Positions 36,352-48,677 of a DNA stretch of 64,000 nucleotides are shown piece after piece. The DNA is from Gari tellinella (lineage: Eukaryota > Mollusca > Bivalvia > Cardiida > Psammobiidae): the NCBI GenBank assembly GCA_922989275.2, contig OV277857.1, positions 47,717,083 through 47,781,082 of the forward strand, given 5' to 3'. Position 1 is the stretch's first letter. Every line of letters starts with the position of its first letter. A program made the position numbers and the translations under genes. Below the pieces are notes generated by a model that was not told where the DNA came from, made no database searches, and saw only the letters and a program-made list of their open reading frames with translations.

Positions 36352-36794
36352 CTTACCTACAGATGAAAGCATGTACAATATCATTAAAACATGACAGAAG
36401 ATAAAATGAGGGTATGACGAAAGCAAGGTCAACCATGTGAACTTGGTTTTTACCTTGACGCACATTGCTTTTTTGTACACTTTTGCTTATAATACGATTG
36501 AATAAACGTTTAACGAGTCTATAGATCACATAATTAGCTGCGTAATGCTTGAAAACATATAATTAGACACCAAAAGTATGAAAATCGGTCAAATATAACA
36601 TATGTTAGAGAGAAAAGTGTATAATACAACCGGAAATGGCGGCCATCTTGGAAAATGGCGGCCATTTTGATTTTTTCAAGTGGCTAACGGGCTTTTATGA
36701 AACAGTAAACATAGAAGTTTAAGTGTGCCAAGTTTGATGCTTGTATCACTAAGTGCATGATTTACCCCAAAAAATGTAATAATGTGCCGAGCTA
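36352..36794 (+). repeat. Right terminal inverted repeat (~440 bp)
   Basis: Reverse complement of 32164-32594. The pseudogene's first recognisable codons begin immediately inside it. Confidence 0.85.
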
Positions 36795-37856
36795 ATGTGC
36801 CTTATGTCTACTAAAGTGGACATTGGCAGACAATGTAGACTCTGATGAGCAGCAGCGTCTCATCAAGTTCTGCTCTGTTTGCTTTACTTCACAAAATGTC
36901 AAAACTGTCATTTTTAAAAAAAAAATATATATATTTAAATAATAAGTTCACATTTATGATATATAACACACTATATGTCCGGTCCTTAGCGACCAATATT
37001 TGTGGATTTATATACGTTGCTCTACATCGTTAACGTCAGACCAACCACGTGACTGGCTTTGCCTTATATGCACGTTCAAAGTATTGAGAAAGTCTCTGCC
37101 CGCAAGATTACACAAGCGTGATTTCTAATGACTGCCTAGCCCGAAAAAAAAACACCTTAAAGGGCGAGAATAATAAACGAATACGCTAGCAGAACCCTCA
37201 GAATGCGGCGTCTGATCAGATTATTCAATGGACAATTGCCACTTAAATTTGCTATAAAGGTATGTTATTTGCTTCTTTACTGTTTTGGAGCTCTTACAAT
37301 TGTATTTGCCAGCAGTTAAGATTTAGATCTGGAGCTGTGTAATTCGGCGGCTGATCAGGTTCCAAACTATATGTCTATGCATACCAATTATGTTCGGTAA
37401 TGGTTTAAAATTAAAACAATGGTATTTTTAGCAATCAAAATATGACAATTTATTTATGCTTTTCGGTGGATTACCACGAAATAGCAGTGGACGATCACTT
37501 GGTATTCCACTGCAGTGGATTATCACCAATCGCTTTTATTATAAATTTTCCCCGTAGGGCTCCCCAAGAATCGTAGTCAATCGTGTCTTATCGTTAAATT
37601 CCGGCAGTCCGATTTGTTGCGAACTACTCATCGGAAAAGCACGAATCCAAACTCGGGAGCAACGAAGTAATTCGAATGACGTCAAATCAACAAATAAGTG
37701 ACGTCATTATACCGCCAACTGTCACGCACATGTGTTCGACATAAAACGTGGGGCTCAACACGGGATAAATAATGTACGTTCGCTTTCAATTTTTTGAACA
37801 AATTCGTTTAAAAAGTGGCTAAAAAGCATAAATAAATAGAATAACTGTGTTTGTTT

Positions 37857-37972
37857 TAAGTGTAAGATCGAATTTAATCCATTTCGTGAACATCAGACTG
37901 TTATATTCGCCACTCGTGACAATATAACGTCTGATGCTCACTCAATGGATTAGATTTCGATCTTACACTGAA
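37857..37972. mobile_element. Foldback MITE
   Basis: GTGTAAGATCGAATTTAATC and GATTAGATTTCGATCTTACA face each other. The inner parts CATCAGAC..TTATATT and AATATAACGTCTGATG also pair, giving about 50-base arms around a short loop. Confidence 0.75.
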
Positions 37973-38330
37973 AAAGATTATCAGTTATCCTCTATAAGTT
38001 GGAATTGTTTTGGGTATCTTTTTTAACTTTTTTAACAAGTTTTATGGTACTGTGTTAAGCGAACATATTAAAAAGCATATTCATATCTACAGAAAAGTGG
38101 TTGTTTAATGCAGACAAAAAAGTGCAACAAAAAACTCCTATATTGTTTATCTGTTTTATTTATTTGTTAAGCATTTAACTGTCATATGTCTCTACGGCTC
38201 CTAAATGGTCGTATTTCACACGAACATGTGATTTGCATCATTGACTATAGACTAATGTGTTTATACAATATAGAGAAGACATTATTCTTAACCAATAAAA
38301 GGGTTTACGCTAAACGTATTTGTTCACTGC

Positions 38331-38450
38331 AAACAGTTTGGAGCCAGATTAGAATGATTTACCGGTATTTTAATCTGAAAGGCAAACATTTTGGAACCTT
38401 AACTTAGACATAGTTACACGGCGTCTGATCTGGCTCCAGACTGTTTGTAA
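38331..38450. mobile_element. piggyBac-like hairpin core, interrupted
   Basis: AAACAGTTTGGAGCCAGATT at the left pairs with GGCGTCTGATCTGGCTCCAG..CTGTTT at the right, but about 60 unrelated bases occupy the normally short loop. The GAGCC/GGCTC variation is present in both arms. Confidence 0.55.
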
Positions 38451-38565
38451 TGGAAATAATAGGTTTAGCGTAAACGCGTTTTATGGGACAGAATAACCTC
38501 TTCTCCACTGTACGAACATCTATAATAACCTGTAAAAAACGCAATGTCCAAACTTCTTTTCTCGA

Positions 38566-38617
38566 GCATTTGATTGGCCAGATTTGAGCCCAGGCTCAAA
38601 TCTGACCAATCAAATGC
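38566..38617. repeat. 52-bp palindrome, 25-bp arms with one mismatch
   Basis: GCATTTGATTGG.CAGATTTGAGCC on both arms around two unpaired bases. A related half-site occurs at 63297-63350. Confidence 0.8.
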
Positions 38618-38719
38618 GTGAATACTTTTTCAATTTCAACTCAAAAGTTTAAAACCTTGGATCCGTACTCGCACCTTAGCGCATTCATTGCCTTAGCCCG
38701 TGTGCACTATTCATTTTGC

Positions 38720-38784
38720 AAACAGTTTGAATCCTTATCAGACGTCAAGTGATTCGGTGTCTGGAAAGGATCCGAACTGTTTGA
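38720..38784. mobile_element. piggyBac-like hairpin core
   Basis: AAACAGTTTGAATCCTTATC...AAGGATCCGAACTGTTT. The outer arms pair well; the middle is decayed. Confidence 0.65.
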
Positions 38785-41731
38785 CACTGATATCGATTTC
38801 TCCACAGTAGCATGTACATTTGTAATGTGGACAATAATCTGAATAAAAATAAAAGCAGACGATAATATTTAAGACGGATGATTGCTAAAGAAAGGAGTTT
38901 CCTGTTTTACTGTCACCGTGATTCAAGCAATCATCTCTCTGTTTTAAAATGAATTTACTGTATTTAGTCGTCGTAATAGAGAGGTTTGAAACTCTCATCA
39001 AAACGACTTTAAAACATAAATGATTTGAGTTGTTTTGTTAATATATAGGAGAACAATAATTTTAAGTCTTTTTCCATGTTTTTTGTTTAGGGGGGGGGGG
39101 ATCAAAATACTGCATGGGGGTCAAAATAATAGCTCACACCGGAAATGCTGATGACTTTCAGATGATCTTTTTCGGCACGTGCTAATAGTAGAAAATTTAT
39201 ATAACGAATATTTTGATAAGCTTCAGTGTAATATTTGTTAGCACAGTCGATAGAGTTATTGACTAGCAATCCAAATGTTTTAGGTTCGGTCCCTTTCTAT
39301 TCAAAACTTTCTTTGTCCAAGGACAGGTTATGTTTAGTCATAAATGTAATAATGAATAATATCAGATGCAAGTATAGTCAAAGGATTTCTAAACATTGTC
39401 AGGAGTCATATCCTATATGACAGATGGTAGCTTAACACATGTCAAAATTAATGCTAAAAATAGATACTAAAGGAATTTTTATGCACTACTTTTGCCATGC
39501 TTTAAGCAGTCATCTGCCTTGAAAGATCTACAGGCTACCGTTTTAAATGGTCCCTAATTACATGTTTGACGTATGTTATTTAGAACTGACGGCATTTAAA
39601 ACTTGAACTCAAGGGAGGTAACTAGGTTTGTGTTAACATTTTGTTAGACTTTCTGGAAATTATGTATAAAATGTAAAGTCTACTGTAGATTGTCATTAAA
39701 TGTGTGTGACTAGTAGTATTAAGTTATATCTATCTAAAACAGTCGATATCTCGAACTCGTTTAACTTGAACTATTCGAAAGTTCGACATATAAACTACAT
39801 TCGTGCATCGGAAGACTGGTGTCTGTCCTACGAGTTCGTACACAGAAGAAATTGAAAGTATATTTTTTTTAATTTTGTGATTATCATATTAACTGTTATT
39901 TTAAATCGCTTCGCTGTTTCTTTTTATACTTTTTTTTTTAAAAAAAAGAAGAAGAAGAAAATAAAACAATTTTACGTAAATATCAGCGATATAACAGTGC
40001 TGCTCTCTTCAGCGGATAAGAACTGAGTCAAAGTTTGGGAACTGACTCTGACTATAGATGGTTCAAATGAGAGATTTGAAACTATCAAAAATTAAAAGAT
40101 TGGGCATAACTCTAAGAAAAGCAACCAACTAGAAGAGTTATGAAATGCGCATCTCCATTTCATGATGACGCACCATATCAAGTAGACATTGCTGAGAAAC
40201 CGCTTAATAACAATGACAAAAGAGACCAGAAATAAATCGTTTAAATGCATATTAGCAAAGGCAAACTTGACATAGGTAAGCTTGAGCTTCCAGCTAGATT
40301 AGCATGATCTAAGCTGCCAGTCGATGCTTTATTGAATTGAGCTTCAAGTTCGATGTACATCATGCAGTGGCTTCCAGTCACTCTATACTAGCAAACAAAA
40401 TCCTGAGTCGTTGGGGTCTGTGGGGAGACAAAACAATTGACTTAAAACATACTATTAATTATTTAAATATTTTGATCCATTTTACACGTACTTTTATAAA
40501 ACTATAATAATAATTCTCATAATTTTAAAATTCATAATGAATTTATTTTATTTTTGCGTTATTGTAAATGTATTTATCTTTCTTTGTTGATACATGTACA
40601 TGTAAATAATTTCATGTAAAGCGCTTCCTGTATGAAGAGAGCGCTATATAAATCTTGAGTAATAAAAACAGTTAACAATAAAAATTTTGCATTTCTCTGG
40701 TGAGCGCTTTAGGGCCTCTTGGTCCTCGTGTTTTGATAAAGCATAATTCCAAATTTTATTGCATTCTAGTCCACAGCTGTTGAGAAACCGTGCTTTCAAG
40801 CCGACTCAGATATACCCCAAACTTTGCTTGGTAGCGGTATGCCGGTAATAATCAATTCTAGACTAGTTTACAGTGCCAATGTTGGTCTGTTTTTTACATT
40901 AAATACATGAGAATGTAAAGATTTTTGGCTTATGCCACACTATTGCTGTATTCCAGATTTGAAGATTTCCATCTTCTCCTTGCCCTTGCTTATGCCAACA
41001 TGTTTGCTTGTGTCATATCAATCGAATATTTGTATTAGACAGTAATTGCCACTTAAAGTTACATAAAAATGCAAATGCATACTTTTTATGATCTGACACC
41101 CCTTTGATAAAGCAAATGGACTAATCCAATATATAAGCATGGAAGAATCCACTGGATGCAAATGAGAAGAAATATATATCCATATATTTAATTTCAAGCT
41201 CTGAATGTGTAGGCACTGATAAGTTGAATTAGCTGTTGAGTCAGATACTGTTACGAAACCTGGCTCAACAATTTGGTTGATTCAGCCAGTGCTCAAATTA
41301 ACCCTTTCACACATAGAAACTACTTTTAGCGCATTTGATTTATTCCCCCACTAAAGGAAATAGTTCCAATTCTTCATCCATAAATATATACCAATAAAAT
41401 AGATTTTCTATATCCTAGCAGATGTTTGCTTAAAGTAGGTTGAGCGTAAAGCAGCATGTGCCTTTTAAGTACATACAGATCTTCACAACAAAATAGGCTA
41501 CTAGTACTGGGTAATGTCCGGTTATGAATGCTCTTTGTATGTAAGGAATATTTTTCCATCTGCAACACTTTTTATTGTCTGCGACTATTCTAAGCTGCCT
41601 TTTTCAAAAGAATATTTTCAAAACAAGGCAAGATTGAAAAACATTAGGGATCCTGATCAGACGCCACTTTACACCACCTAGCATCATGATCAAACCTATT
41701 GCAAAGGATTTTACCGCTAGCATGCAAAGGG

Positions 41732-41944
41732 TTAACCCTTTGCCTGCTGATCGCGACTTTACTGATTTTTGAAAACAGTTTGGATCCAGATCAGACGCAG
41801 CGTCTTGCGGCGTCTGATCTGGATCTAAACTGTTTGACACTCGTCTTGAGGTTTCTTTACTCAAAAAATGTAAAAATCTAAATTTAACAAATTTTGCAGA
41901 CGACCATTTTGAAGCAGACGATATCACCGCAGGATAAGGGTTAA
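41732..41944. mobile_element. Complete piggyBac-like hairpin MITE (213 bp)
   Basis: TTAA target duplications at both ends (41732-41735, 41941-41944) with terminal repeats CCCTTTGCCTGC and GCAGGATAAGGG. The central palindrome is at 41773-41835 (AAACAGTTTGGATCCAGATC... and complement). TTAA plus CCCT ends are the piggyBac pattern by family knowledge. Immediately to the left, CAAAGGGTTAA looks like the right end of another copy sharing the same TTAA. Confidence 0.8.
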
Positions 41945-43531
41945 TAAGCCCATAAATATTGATGATGATGGTACAACCTGATTACAAACAAGGGCCAGAA
42001 ATTAAAGAACTCCATTCTCAAATCTCAATTTCGATTCCAAGGTTTTACATACGATGTTTTAACTGATTTTTATAATCTCATTTAGATATATCTTTACTGT
42101 AGAATTATGTATCCAGATTATTATTATCTATTATACCAGATTTATATAGGGCACACAGGAACTTTGCGTTCAGGAGGGCTTCATATAAAATTATATAAAA
42201 GTCTATATATTTACAATGTGAAAAAAGGCATATAAATATATTTACAATAACTTAAAAAATGGGCGTAAATCCTGAATAAGGGAAATTCTTTCCAAAACGC
42301 TAATTATAATGGGGTGTAGTGTAATTTGATCTCTCAGTAGGTACTCGCACCACTGACGTGATGCTTCATGTGCCACATCGTTGCTTGCGTATGAAGTGTT
42401 CATTTCTATGTCTTGGAAAATTACTTTAGCTGTGTATTATTCCGAAATGCAACACCGTTGAGCTTGGTCAAAACAGCCAAATGATGTTATATTATTGGAT
42501 GTGTAAGTAGGAGCTCGCACTGGCACTCAAATACTAAATAATATTTTGCTGAAGTGTTTGACCTGAGATATCATTTAAACGTGTATGTCATAGGGACATG
42601 ATCTGGATCCAAGATGTCAAGACACGTTCAGTGATGTTTCTCCTGCAAAAATAAACAAAACACTTAGGATGTTTTATGCCCTTGGGAATTATGATGGGAA
42701 TATATCGGTTTTGATCTGTGTTTGTTGGTTTGTATGTCTGTCTGTCCACCTTAGCAATAAGTCCATATGCTTGAGACTTAATATTCGACATATGTACTCC
42801 AATCACACGGCCCTTGAGCTCAGTCAACTTTGGTCATGTCAAACAAAGGTCAGCGTCATGGTCACATTGCCGGAAATACTGATTCACAAACGCAAATTGT
42901 TTTCCAAACAATTTGTTAGCAAGCAATTTTATTACGCAATGCAATTCTTATATCGTAAAATAGCATATTTAATTAGACTTTCACATAGTTTTTTTAACAG
43001 TATTTCGTCAATAACACAAAGTAACTACTATGTACTAATGTCATGTAAGCCATGTCTGGATCAAAAAGATAGGAAGGCATACAGCGTCTTTGTATAAGTG
43101 TAAGTATATTAATTGAAGATAAACTTTATTTATAAAACAAAATATGTTGAGATATATGACAAGTACCAAAAAGCTTCTTAACTGACACTCAAGTTGTTAA
43201 CCAAAATTATATATAACTCTGGCAGTAATTCCAACAATAGGAAAAGCTATATACATAATTAGAGAAGGCAATATAACAAAACCAGCCCAAACCACTTTAT
43301 CAATTAAACGTCAAAAACAACAATGCATTGTCATTTAGTCAATAAAGCAGCTCAAGAGTCAATAAAATCATTCAGCAATCTCCGGTCAAATATAATGCAT
43401 TAATACATACTGTTCACGTTCCTACGATCTTTTATTTTGTTTATCAAACATATTCATTTTCATATACAAAATTTAATGTATTGAGATGATCCATTCACAC
43501 GATTCGTTGAAAAAGAAATTACATGTTTATA
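41945..43531. other. Intergenic, nothing recognised
   Basis: No gene or clear repeat. Open frames here have no recognisable motif. Confidence 0.45.
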
Positions 43532-44099
43532 TTACAGTCAATCTGTGTAATCAGTCATTTCACGAAATGACTAAAATTTTCAGTAATTACTTGAAATGAC
43601 TGTTTCACTTAGCCTATTCATGAAATTGTGAAATGACTAAAACCGACAGGCCACTTCTACACACGTAGTAAGAACCCTTTAAAAGAATTCAGGCAATGTG
43701 TGAAATGACTTTTATCTAATTAATTCAACAGCAGTTTTTAATTCATGTCTCTCAATATGCATACTATTGTTTAAAACTTAATATCTAACAATTATTCCAG
43801 AAACATTGCACATTATTTCTTAAGATTTAAGAGACTTGAGTTGTATTAAATTTAATGTGCATGTATTGTTTCAATAGTGTAGTTTGTAATTATTAACATG
43901 CATCAATCATAACGATTGAATAATTAAAGCTTTAGTCAATTTAGTCATTTCGTAAAATGACTGAAGGCATTTTAGTCATTTCACGAAATGACTGAATAAC
44001 TTAGTCATTTCATGAAATGACTAAGTAAAACAGTCATTTCACGTAATAACAGATTTTTTGTTATTTCATGAACTGACTGATTACACAGATTGACTGTAA
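43532..44099. mobile_element. Element A with TTACAGTCAATCTGTG ends and palindrome arrays
   Basis: The terminal inverted repeat TTACAGTCAATCTGTGTAAT occurs at the left, and its complement closes the element at 44080-44099. Inside each end lie copies of a 20-bp palindrome, AGTCATTTCRYGAAATGACT, in exact or mutated form: about three at the left and about five at the right. There is no open frame of interest, so it looks non-autonomous. Confidence 0.75.
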
Positions 44100-44108
44100 C
44101 ATATATAT

Positions 44109-47100
44109 GTTACAGTCAATCTGTGCAATGAGTCATTAAGTGTAATGACTAAAAAAATCAGTCATTACATAAAATGACTGTTTCACTTAGTCAGTTCACA
44201 TAATGACTAACTAAAGTTTTCAGTCATTTCATGATATGACTTAAATTAAGAGGCCATTTTCACACAGATTGACTAAAGGCCATTTGTAAGAGTCAGGCAA
44301 TGTGTGTTATGTCTTTTATTTAATAAAACTTATCAGCAATTCGTCGTGTTAGTCTTGCAACGTTTTATTTTACATTAGGGTTGTTTTGAGAAAATCGACT
44401 TTAAAGTTTTGGACCTATTTAACATCAAAATTTTGAAATTCTTTCGGCTCTACCCGATGAATTGTGAATGCAAAGGGTTCCATTTAAAAAGATTTATGAG
44501 GGTTGTAAGCATGGTTTTTGAGATATAATTTACTTTCGGCTTGAGATAAGTCATCTCTCAAACTTTATCTTCTATTTCGCTTATTATTACAACGTTCTAT
44601 GTCTATTTTGTGGAGATAGAACATTATCAACAATATAACAGACAATTGCATGAACAATTACATTTGTACAATGTTCTATTTCCATTCTAAATTTTCCAAA
44701 TAAATGCGAAAGACTCAAGCAGGAAACGCAACACAAACAATACACCCAACTCGCCTTTATTACCTAAACTTGTTTAAATGGAATCGTTACCATTGTTTAT
44801 TAAACAGTACGATTAATGAGGTCTGGTATAAAATGTCTACTTTTCAATAAACCACAAAAACACATTTGACAAAGCCAATAGTACCAGTATAAAGTAATGT
44901 CCTAAAGAACACAGTAGAACGCATTACTGTCAATATACTCCTCATGGGGGCTTTTCTGGTTTATTTGGCGGAAAGTATCCCCTATTCCAAGAACTACAGG
45001 TCGCTGACAAGCGAGATGACAACAAACAGAATGCTTCTTAAGATTTGGTTTTAATATGTTGCTGTTGTTAACATCCGTATCTGACATATATTTTGTTTAA
45101 GATACATGTGTATTTCGCCTATTTCATTGTACGCAAATAACTATGGAGAAAGTCATTTTAAAAATTTCTATCACGTAATCCAATGTGAGCACATTGACTG
45201 AATAAATTGGACATAGGTCATTGTAAGACTCAACAAAACGTTAAAAATGGAGATAGAACAGTGCAATACTGGCGATAACTTTAAATAGAAATCTCAGATA
45301 AACATATGGTTTGCATCAGAAGAAAACCCTTGAAATTAGAATACATAGAACTCTATTTGTTAACAAAATGGACATTGAACGTTGTAAGACTCACACGACG
45401 AATTGTTCATTGTTGGGCATATTGTTTTTAAATACTTATTAACAAACAATTGTTAAAGAATTTGTGCAAAAACAAATGTCAAAATAACTATATGGAACTT
45501 GATTTATAAAACGAAATACATGCATTTTTTCAATATTTCAGTTTGTATCATTAGATACTGTTATCAACATAAATAGCTGAATTGGTTTGTTTGAGTTCAC
45601 CTAACTATTTCACATACATTAATTAAGTGATTAAATCAGATATTTGTTACTGATTGGATAATAACTTAATTTTTTGTTTGTTTTACCTGAACGTTTCATG
45701 CACATTTAGTAAGTGATAACAACAGATACTTGAAAAAAGAGATTGGAGTATCTGTTTTTCACACACACATACTAATGATTAAAGATAGATGACATCAAAG
45801 CCTTAAATGATTACTTTAATAAAAATCCAAATGGCTAATTATTGATTTTTTTTCTGCAAACACCTTTAATATAAAGAGCTATGTCTGAATTGGAAAATGT
45901 GCACAATTTTATGTGATTTGAAACCAACAATATGACATAAATGAACGTTGAAACGAAATTCCGAGAGGCTCTGTTCAAGAGGTAGTAACATTTTATGTGA
46001 CATTTTATGTGACCTGTATTCGACTATAGAAACATGCTATGGAGTAATGGGTTAAGTATGATGTCATATAATTATCAATAAACAATGACACATTTCTTAT
46101 ATCCTAACATAGAATAGCTTAACACAGTTTTCAAGTAACGCAGAATGCGCATCAAGGTTACCTATTTACTTTTAACCAGCTTTAAGTAGCAACAAGCCAT
46201 GGAGTAAAGGGTTAAGTATTGTGTGATATAAGTATTAATACCGTATGACTACACAATACAATTATTCCGAAAGCCTGATGGTTGGTAGCTTAAAACAGGT
46301 TTAAAGTAAAGCCGATTGCGAAACAAGGCAATCCGTTTTACTTTCAACCAGCTTTATGTTGAACCATGTAAACATCATATGGAGTAGTGGGTTAAATATG
46401 ATGTCATATAAGTGTGAAAACATTAAAGTAAAAAAAATGAGATACTTTTAACCTGCTTTGAGTGGTAACCTTTGTGTAAATAAACAATGCATGGAGAAAT
46501 GGGTTAAGTACAATGCAATAAAATTATGAATAGATTATGAACAAAATAAGGCATTTCCTATATTCTAGCAGATTATAACTTAAAGCAGTCTTAAAGTGAA
46601 GTAAAATGCACCTAAATTTAAGGAGCATTCCGTTTTACTTTAAACCAGCTTTAAACCTAAAAATGGGATATGGAGAAATGGGTTAGATATGTTGAAACAT
46701 GATTATGATTATATATAGATTATGAAATATAAAGTTGTTTAAAAAATCCCTTTGTTTTTATGTTCAATCAATACAATGTAATCATCATTAATCCTCTTCG
46801 CGCTGCTTAGCGCATAAGGCCGCCAAAATAATTAGCTATAAATCGATTTATGCTTTTCTTATCATTACTTAAAGTTTTTCCTGTCAAATCCTGAAAAGCA
46901 TAAATAAATAACATATTTTGTGCAAAAAATGTATAACCAATAATATCAGTGTTATACAGAAGGCTTAAGTCGATTAAGTCATTTCGTGAAAAGACTGGGG
47001 GTATTTTTCAGTCATTTCATGAAATGACTGAAGATATAAGTCATTACGTGAAATGACTAAATGAAACAGTAAAACCACGTAATGACTGGAACATTTAGTC

Positions 47101-47138
47101 ATTACACGTAATAACTGATTACACAGATTGACTGTAAC
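44109..47138. mobile_element. Element B (3.0 kb), same ends as element A
   Basis: It starts GTTACAGTCAATCTGTG 9 bp after element A and ends CACAGATTGACTGTAAC. The same 20-bp palindromes occupy 44130-44240 and 46975-47120. Internally there is an inverted repeat around ACACGACGAATTG (44336-44369 against 45376-45410), a 45-bp match to 17574-17622, and a ~165-bp tandem array. No transposase reading was found. Confidence 0.65.
46020..46720. repeat. Tandem repeat, about 165-bp unit, about 5 copies
   Basis: 'ATGGAGTAATGGGTTAAGTA' recurs in mutated form near 46038, 46199, 46379, 46490 and 46670. Each unit contains a type-B hairpin (AAAGTAAAGC..GCATTCCGTTTTACTTT). Confidence 0.7.
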
Positions 47139-47639
47139 ATATACATTATGTGCTCACAGATACAACTATGTAGACCTTATCTTTTTAATAAAAAGTTTTA
47201 CATCGTTATTTAATAAAAATGCATACTGACAAGTTATTTATTCCTTGTGGGTAATTAAACTCATTTATTACATTTAAAGCCTTATACGTGTATGCTGCTA
47301 AATTCTACCTTCCATCGTATCGGATGAATAAACAAGAGCTACACATTTCTGAATACTTGCCATGTTCCAAAAATACTTCTTAATATATTTTTATCTCAGT
47401 TCCGCATATAAATTAGACTCCCGAATAAACTGAAACGCGTCCTCTAAAATATTACATACAATACATTTAATATCTTCAAAAGGAGTTGCAATTGGGGTTT
47501 ACACCTGTCTGCTTCTATTTCTAGTCTGTGAGAAGACACACGGAGAATTGAAAAGCCTATCTTAAGTTTCTTTTTAGAAATACGACAAATACGAGATAAG
47601 TACGAGCGCACAGTTGAAACTCCAAAAACCTTTATTCTC

Positions 47640-48344
47640 ATGGAGTTGTAAAATACAAATTACACTTTTTAACCCATATCACATATATATCACAACTGAA
47701 GTATAACTTTACTATCATCAATCACATTTATTTTTACGTAAAGCTTAGTTAATACAGCCAGCTCATTGACTCTCTGTGTATAGACTCATTGCATATGTTG
47801 ACTTCAGTGTGTAAGGCGACACTTGATAGCTCATGATTCCCTCTTGTTAATGTCAACATTCCCTTTCTTTGGCTCAGGAAACAAACTGTAAATTGAAACA
47901 AGTACATTTAATTTGATGCACTAAGAAAATGGTAACTAATTCGTAGATGCTTAAAACAAGCTGAAAGTAAAGCGGCATGCTTTATGTAATCACTTGCCTT
48001 TAAACCGAAGAAACAGACTATTGGGTAAATGGTTAACTAATTATCAAGTGACTAAGATGTTTGATTATTCAAAATAACTATTTTTCGAAATCCATTACTT
48101 ATTGTATGCACATGCAGACGATGGAATACTAATTTTTGTTTTTTACTTTGCTTGTACCGATATATAATTAAGAAATAGATGGTATTATAGATGTAAACTG
48201 GTCTTCACGAACCCTCTCAATTGTAGCAGGTGAGTCCAGTTTAAATATCCCAAGATTCCCTGTTTCTGCACGAGCTGACATGATGGCTTCCTTCACGGCA
48301 TACAATACTGACATTGCTAAAAGGAAAGGTGGTTCGCCTATTCC
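47640..48344 (-). pseudogene. Inverted, decayed copy of the XDH 3' end (last two exons and 3' UTR)
   Basis: Exon 'l' homologue, minus strand 48344-48186, after acceptor [59 protein letters not shown]. Compared with the intact exon it lacks three codons (LAC after RVR), and the donor GT is AT. Last-exon homologue from 47885: four extra bases follow the acceptor, which shifts the frame into an early stop. Fifteen bases including the PW codons are deleted, and the original stop codon is changed. The 3' UTR remains alignable (shared AGCTATCAAGTGTCGCCT and TACTTCAGTTGTGATATA). No further XDH exon was seen to its right on this strand. Confidence 0.88.
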
Positions 48345-48459
48345 CTGAATAATAGAACCATTCACTATTTCAATAATGTTTTGGGTTTTTTGGTATTATT
48401 CCACCTTTTCATTTGCATTGTTTTGACTCAGGAAACATTTATATGGGTACCAAAAGTTT

Positions 48460-48677
48460 GTAAACGCCGTCACTGCCATGACGTCGTCAATTTTAAACAC
48501 ATATACTCTGCGTTTAATTCTTAGATTTAGAATTGAGGTATTTTGACTGAAGAAATACTGAAATGAGTGTCAAACAGTTTAGATCCTGATCAGATGACGT
48601 GTTTAGCAGAGTCTGATAAAGATCGAAACTGTTTGCAAATAACTTATGTAGTATGGGTTAGTCAGTGAAGAGGTTAA
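48460..48677. mobile_element. piggyBac-like hairpin MITE
   Basis: The left end is degraded (GTAAACGCCGTCACTGCC) and the right end is GTCAGTGAAGAGGTTAA. The core at 48572-48635 is imperfect. It belongs with 63540-63757 to a subfamily with CACTGCC/GGCAGTG ends. Confidence 0.7.

Larger units (their letters stand above)
32164..36794 (-). mobile_element. 4.6-kb DNA element with long terminal inverted repeats
   Basis: The left arm 32164-32594 and right arm 36352-36794 are reverse complements with modest divergence. They share TAGCT(G/C)GGCACATTATTAC at the ends, 'ATGCACTT..TGATACAAGCAT', 'CCGTTAGCCACTT', 'ATGGCGGCCAT'-type blocks, 'CAAGTTCACATGGTTGACCT' and 'ACCCTCATTTTATCTT'. The space between is almost entirely one minus-strand pseudogene. 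ATG occurs directly outside both ends, and a 14-bp direct repeat TTATGTCTACTAAA lies at 32101-32114 and 36802-36815, so the exact border is ambiguous. Superfamily not identified. Confidence 0.85.
36816..41600. other. Intergenic, MITE-rich
   Basis: Carries several hairpins (37857-37972, 38331-38450, 38566-38617, 38720-38784), half-copies of the piggyBac-like core near 37200 and 37345, a G10 run near 39091 and a purine tract near 39940. No gene was recognised. Confidence 0.5.

Noticed and set aside
43532..47138. CRISPR-like array, because of regularly repeated ~20-bp palindromes
   Set aside because: Units are mutated, spacers vary in length, the context is eukaryotic and the arrays sit at transposon ends.
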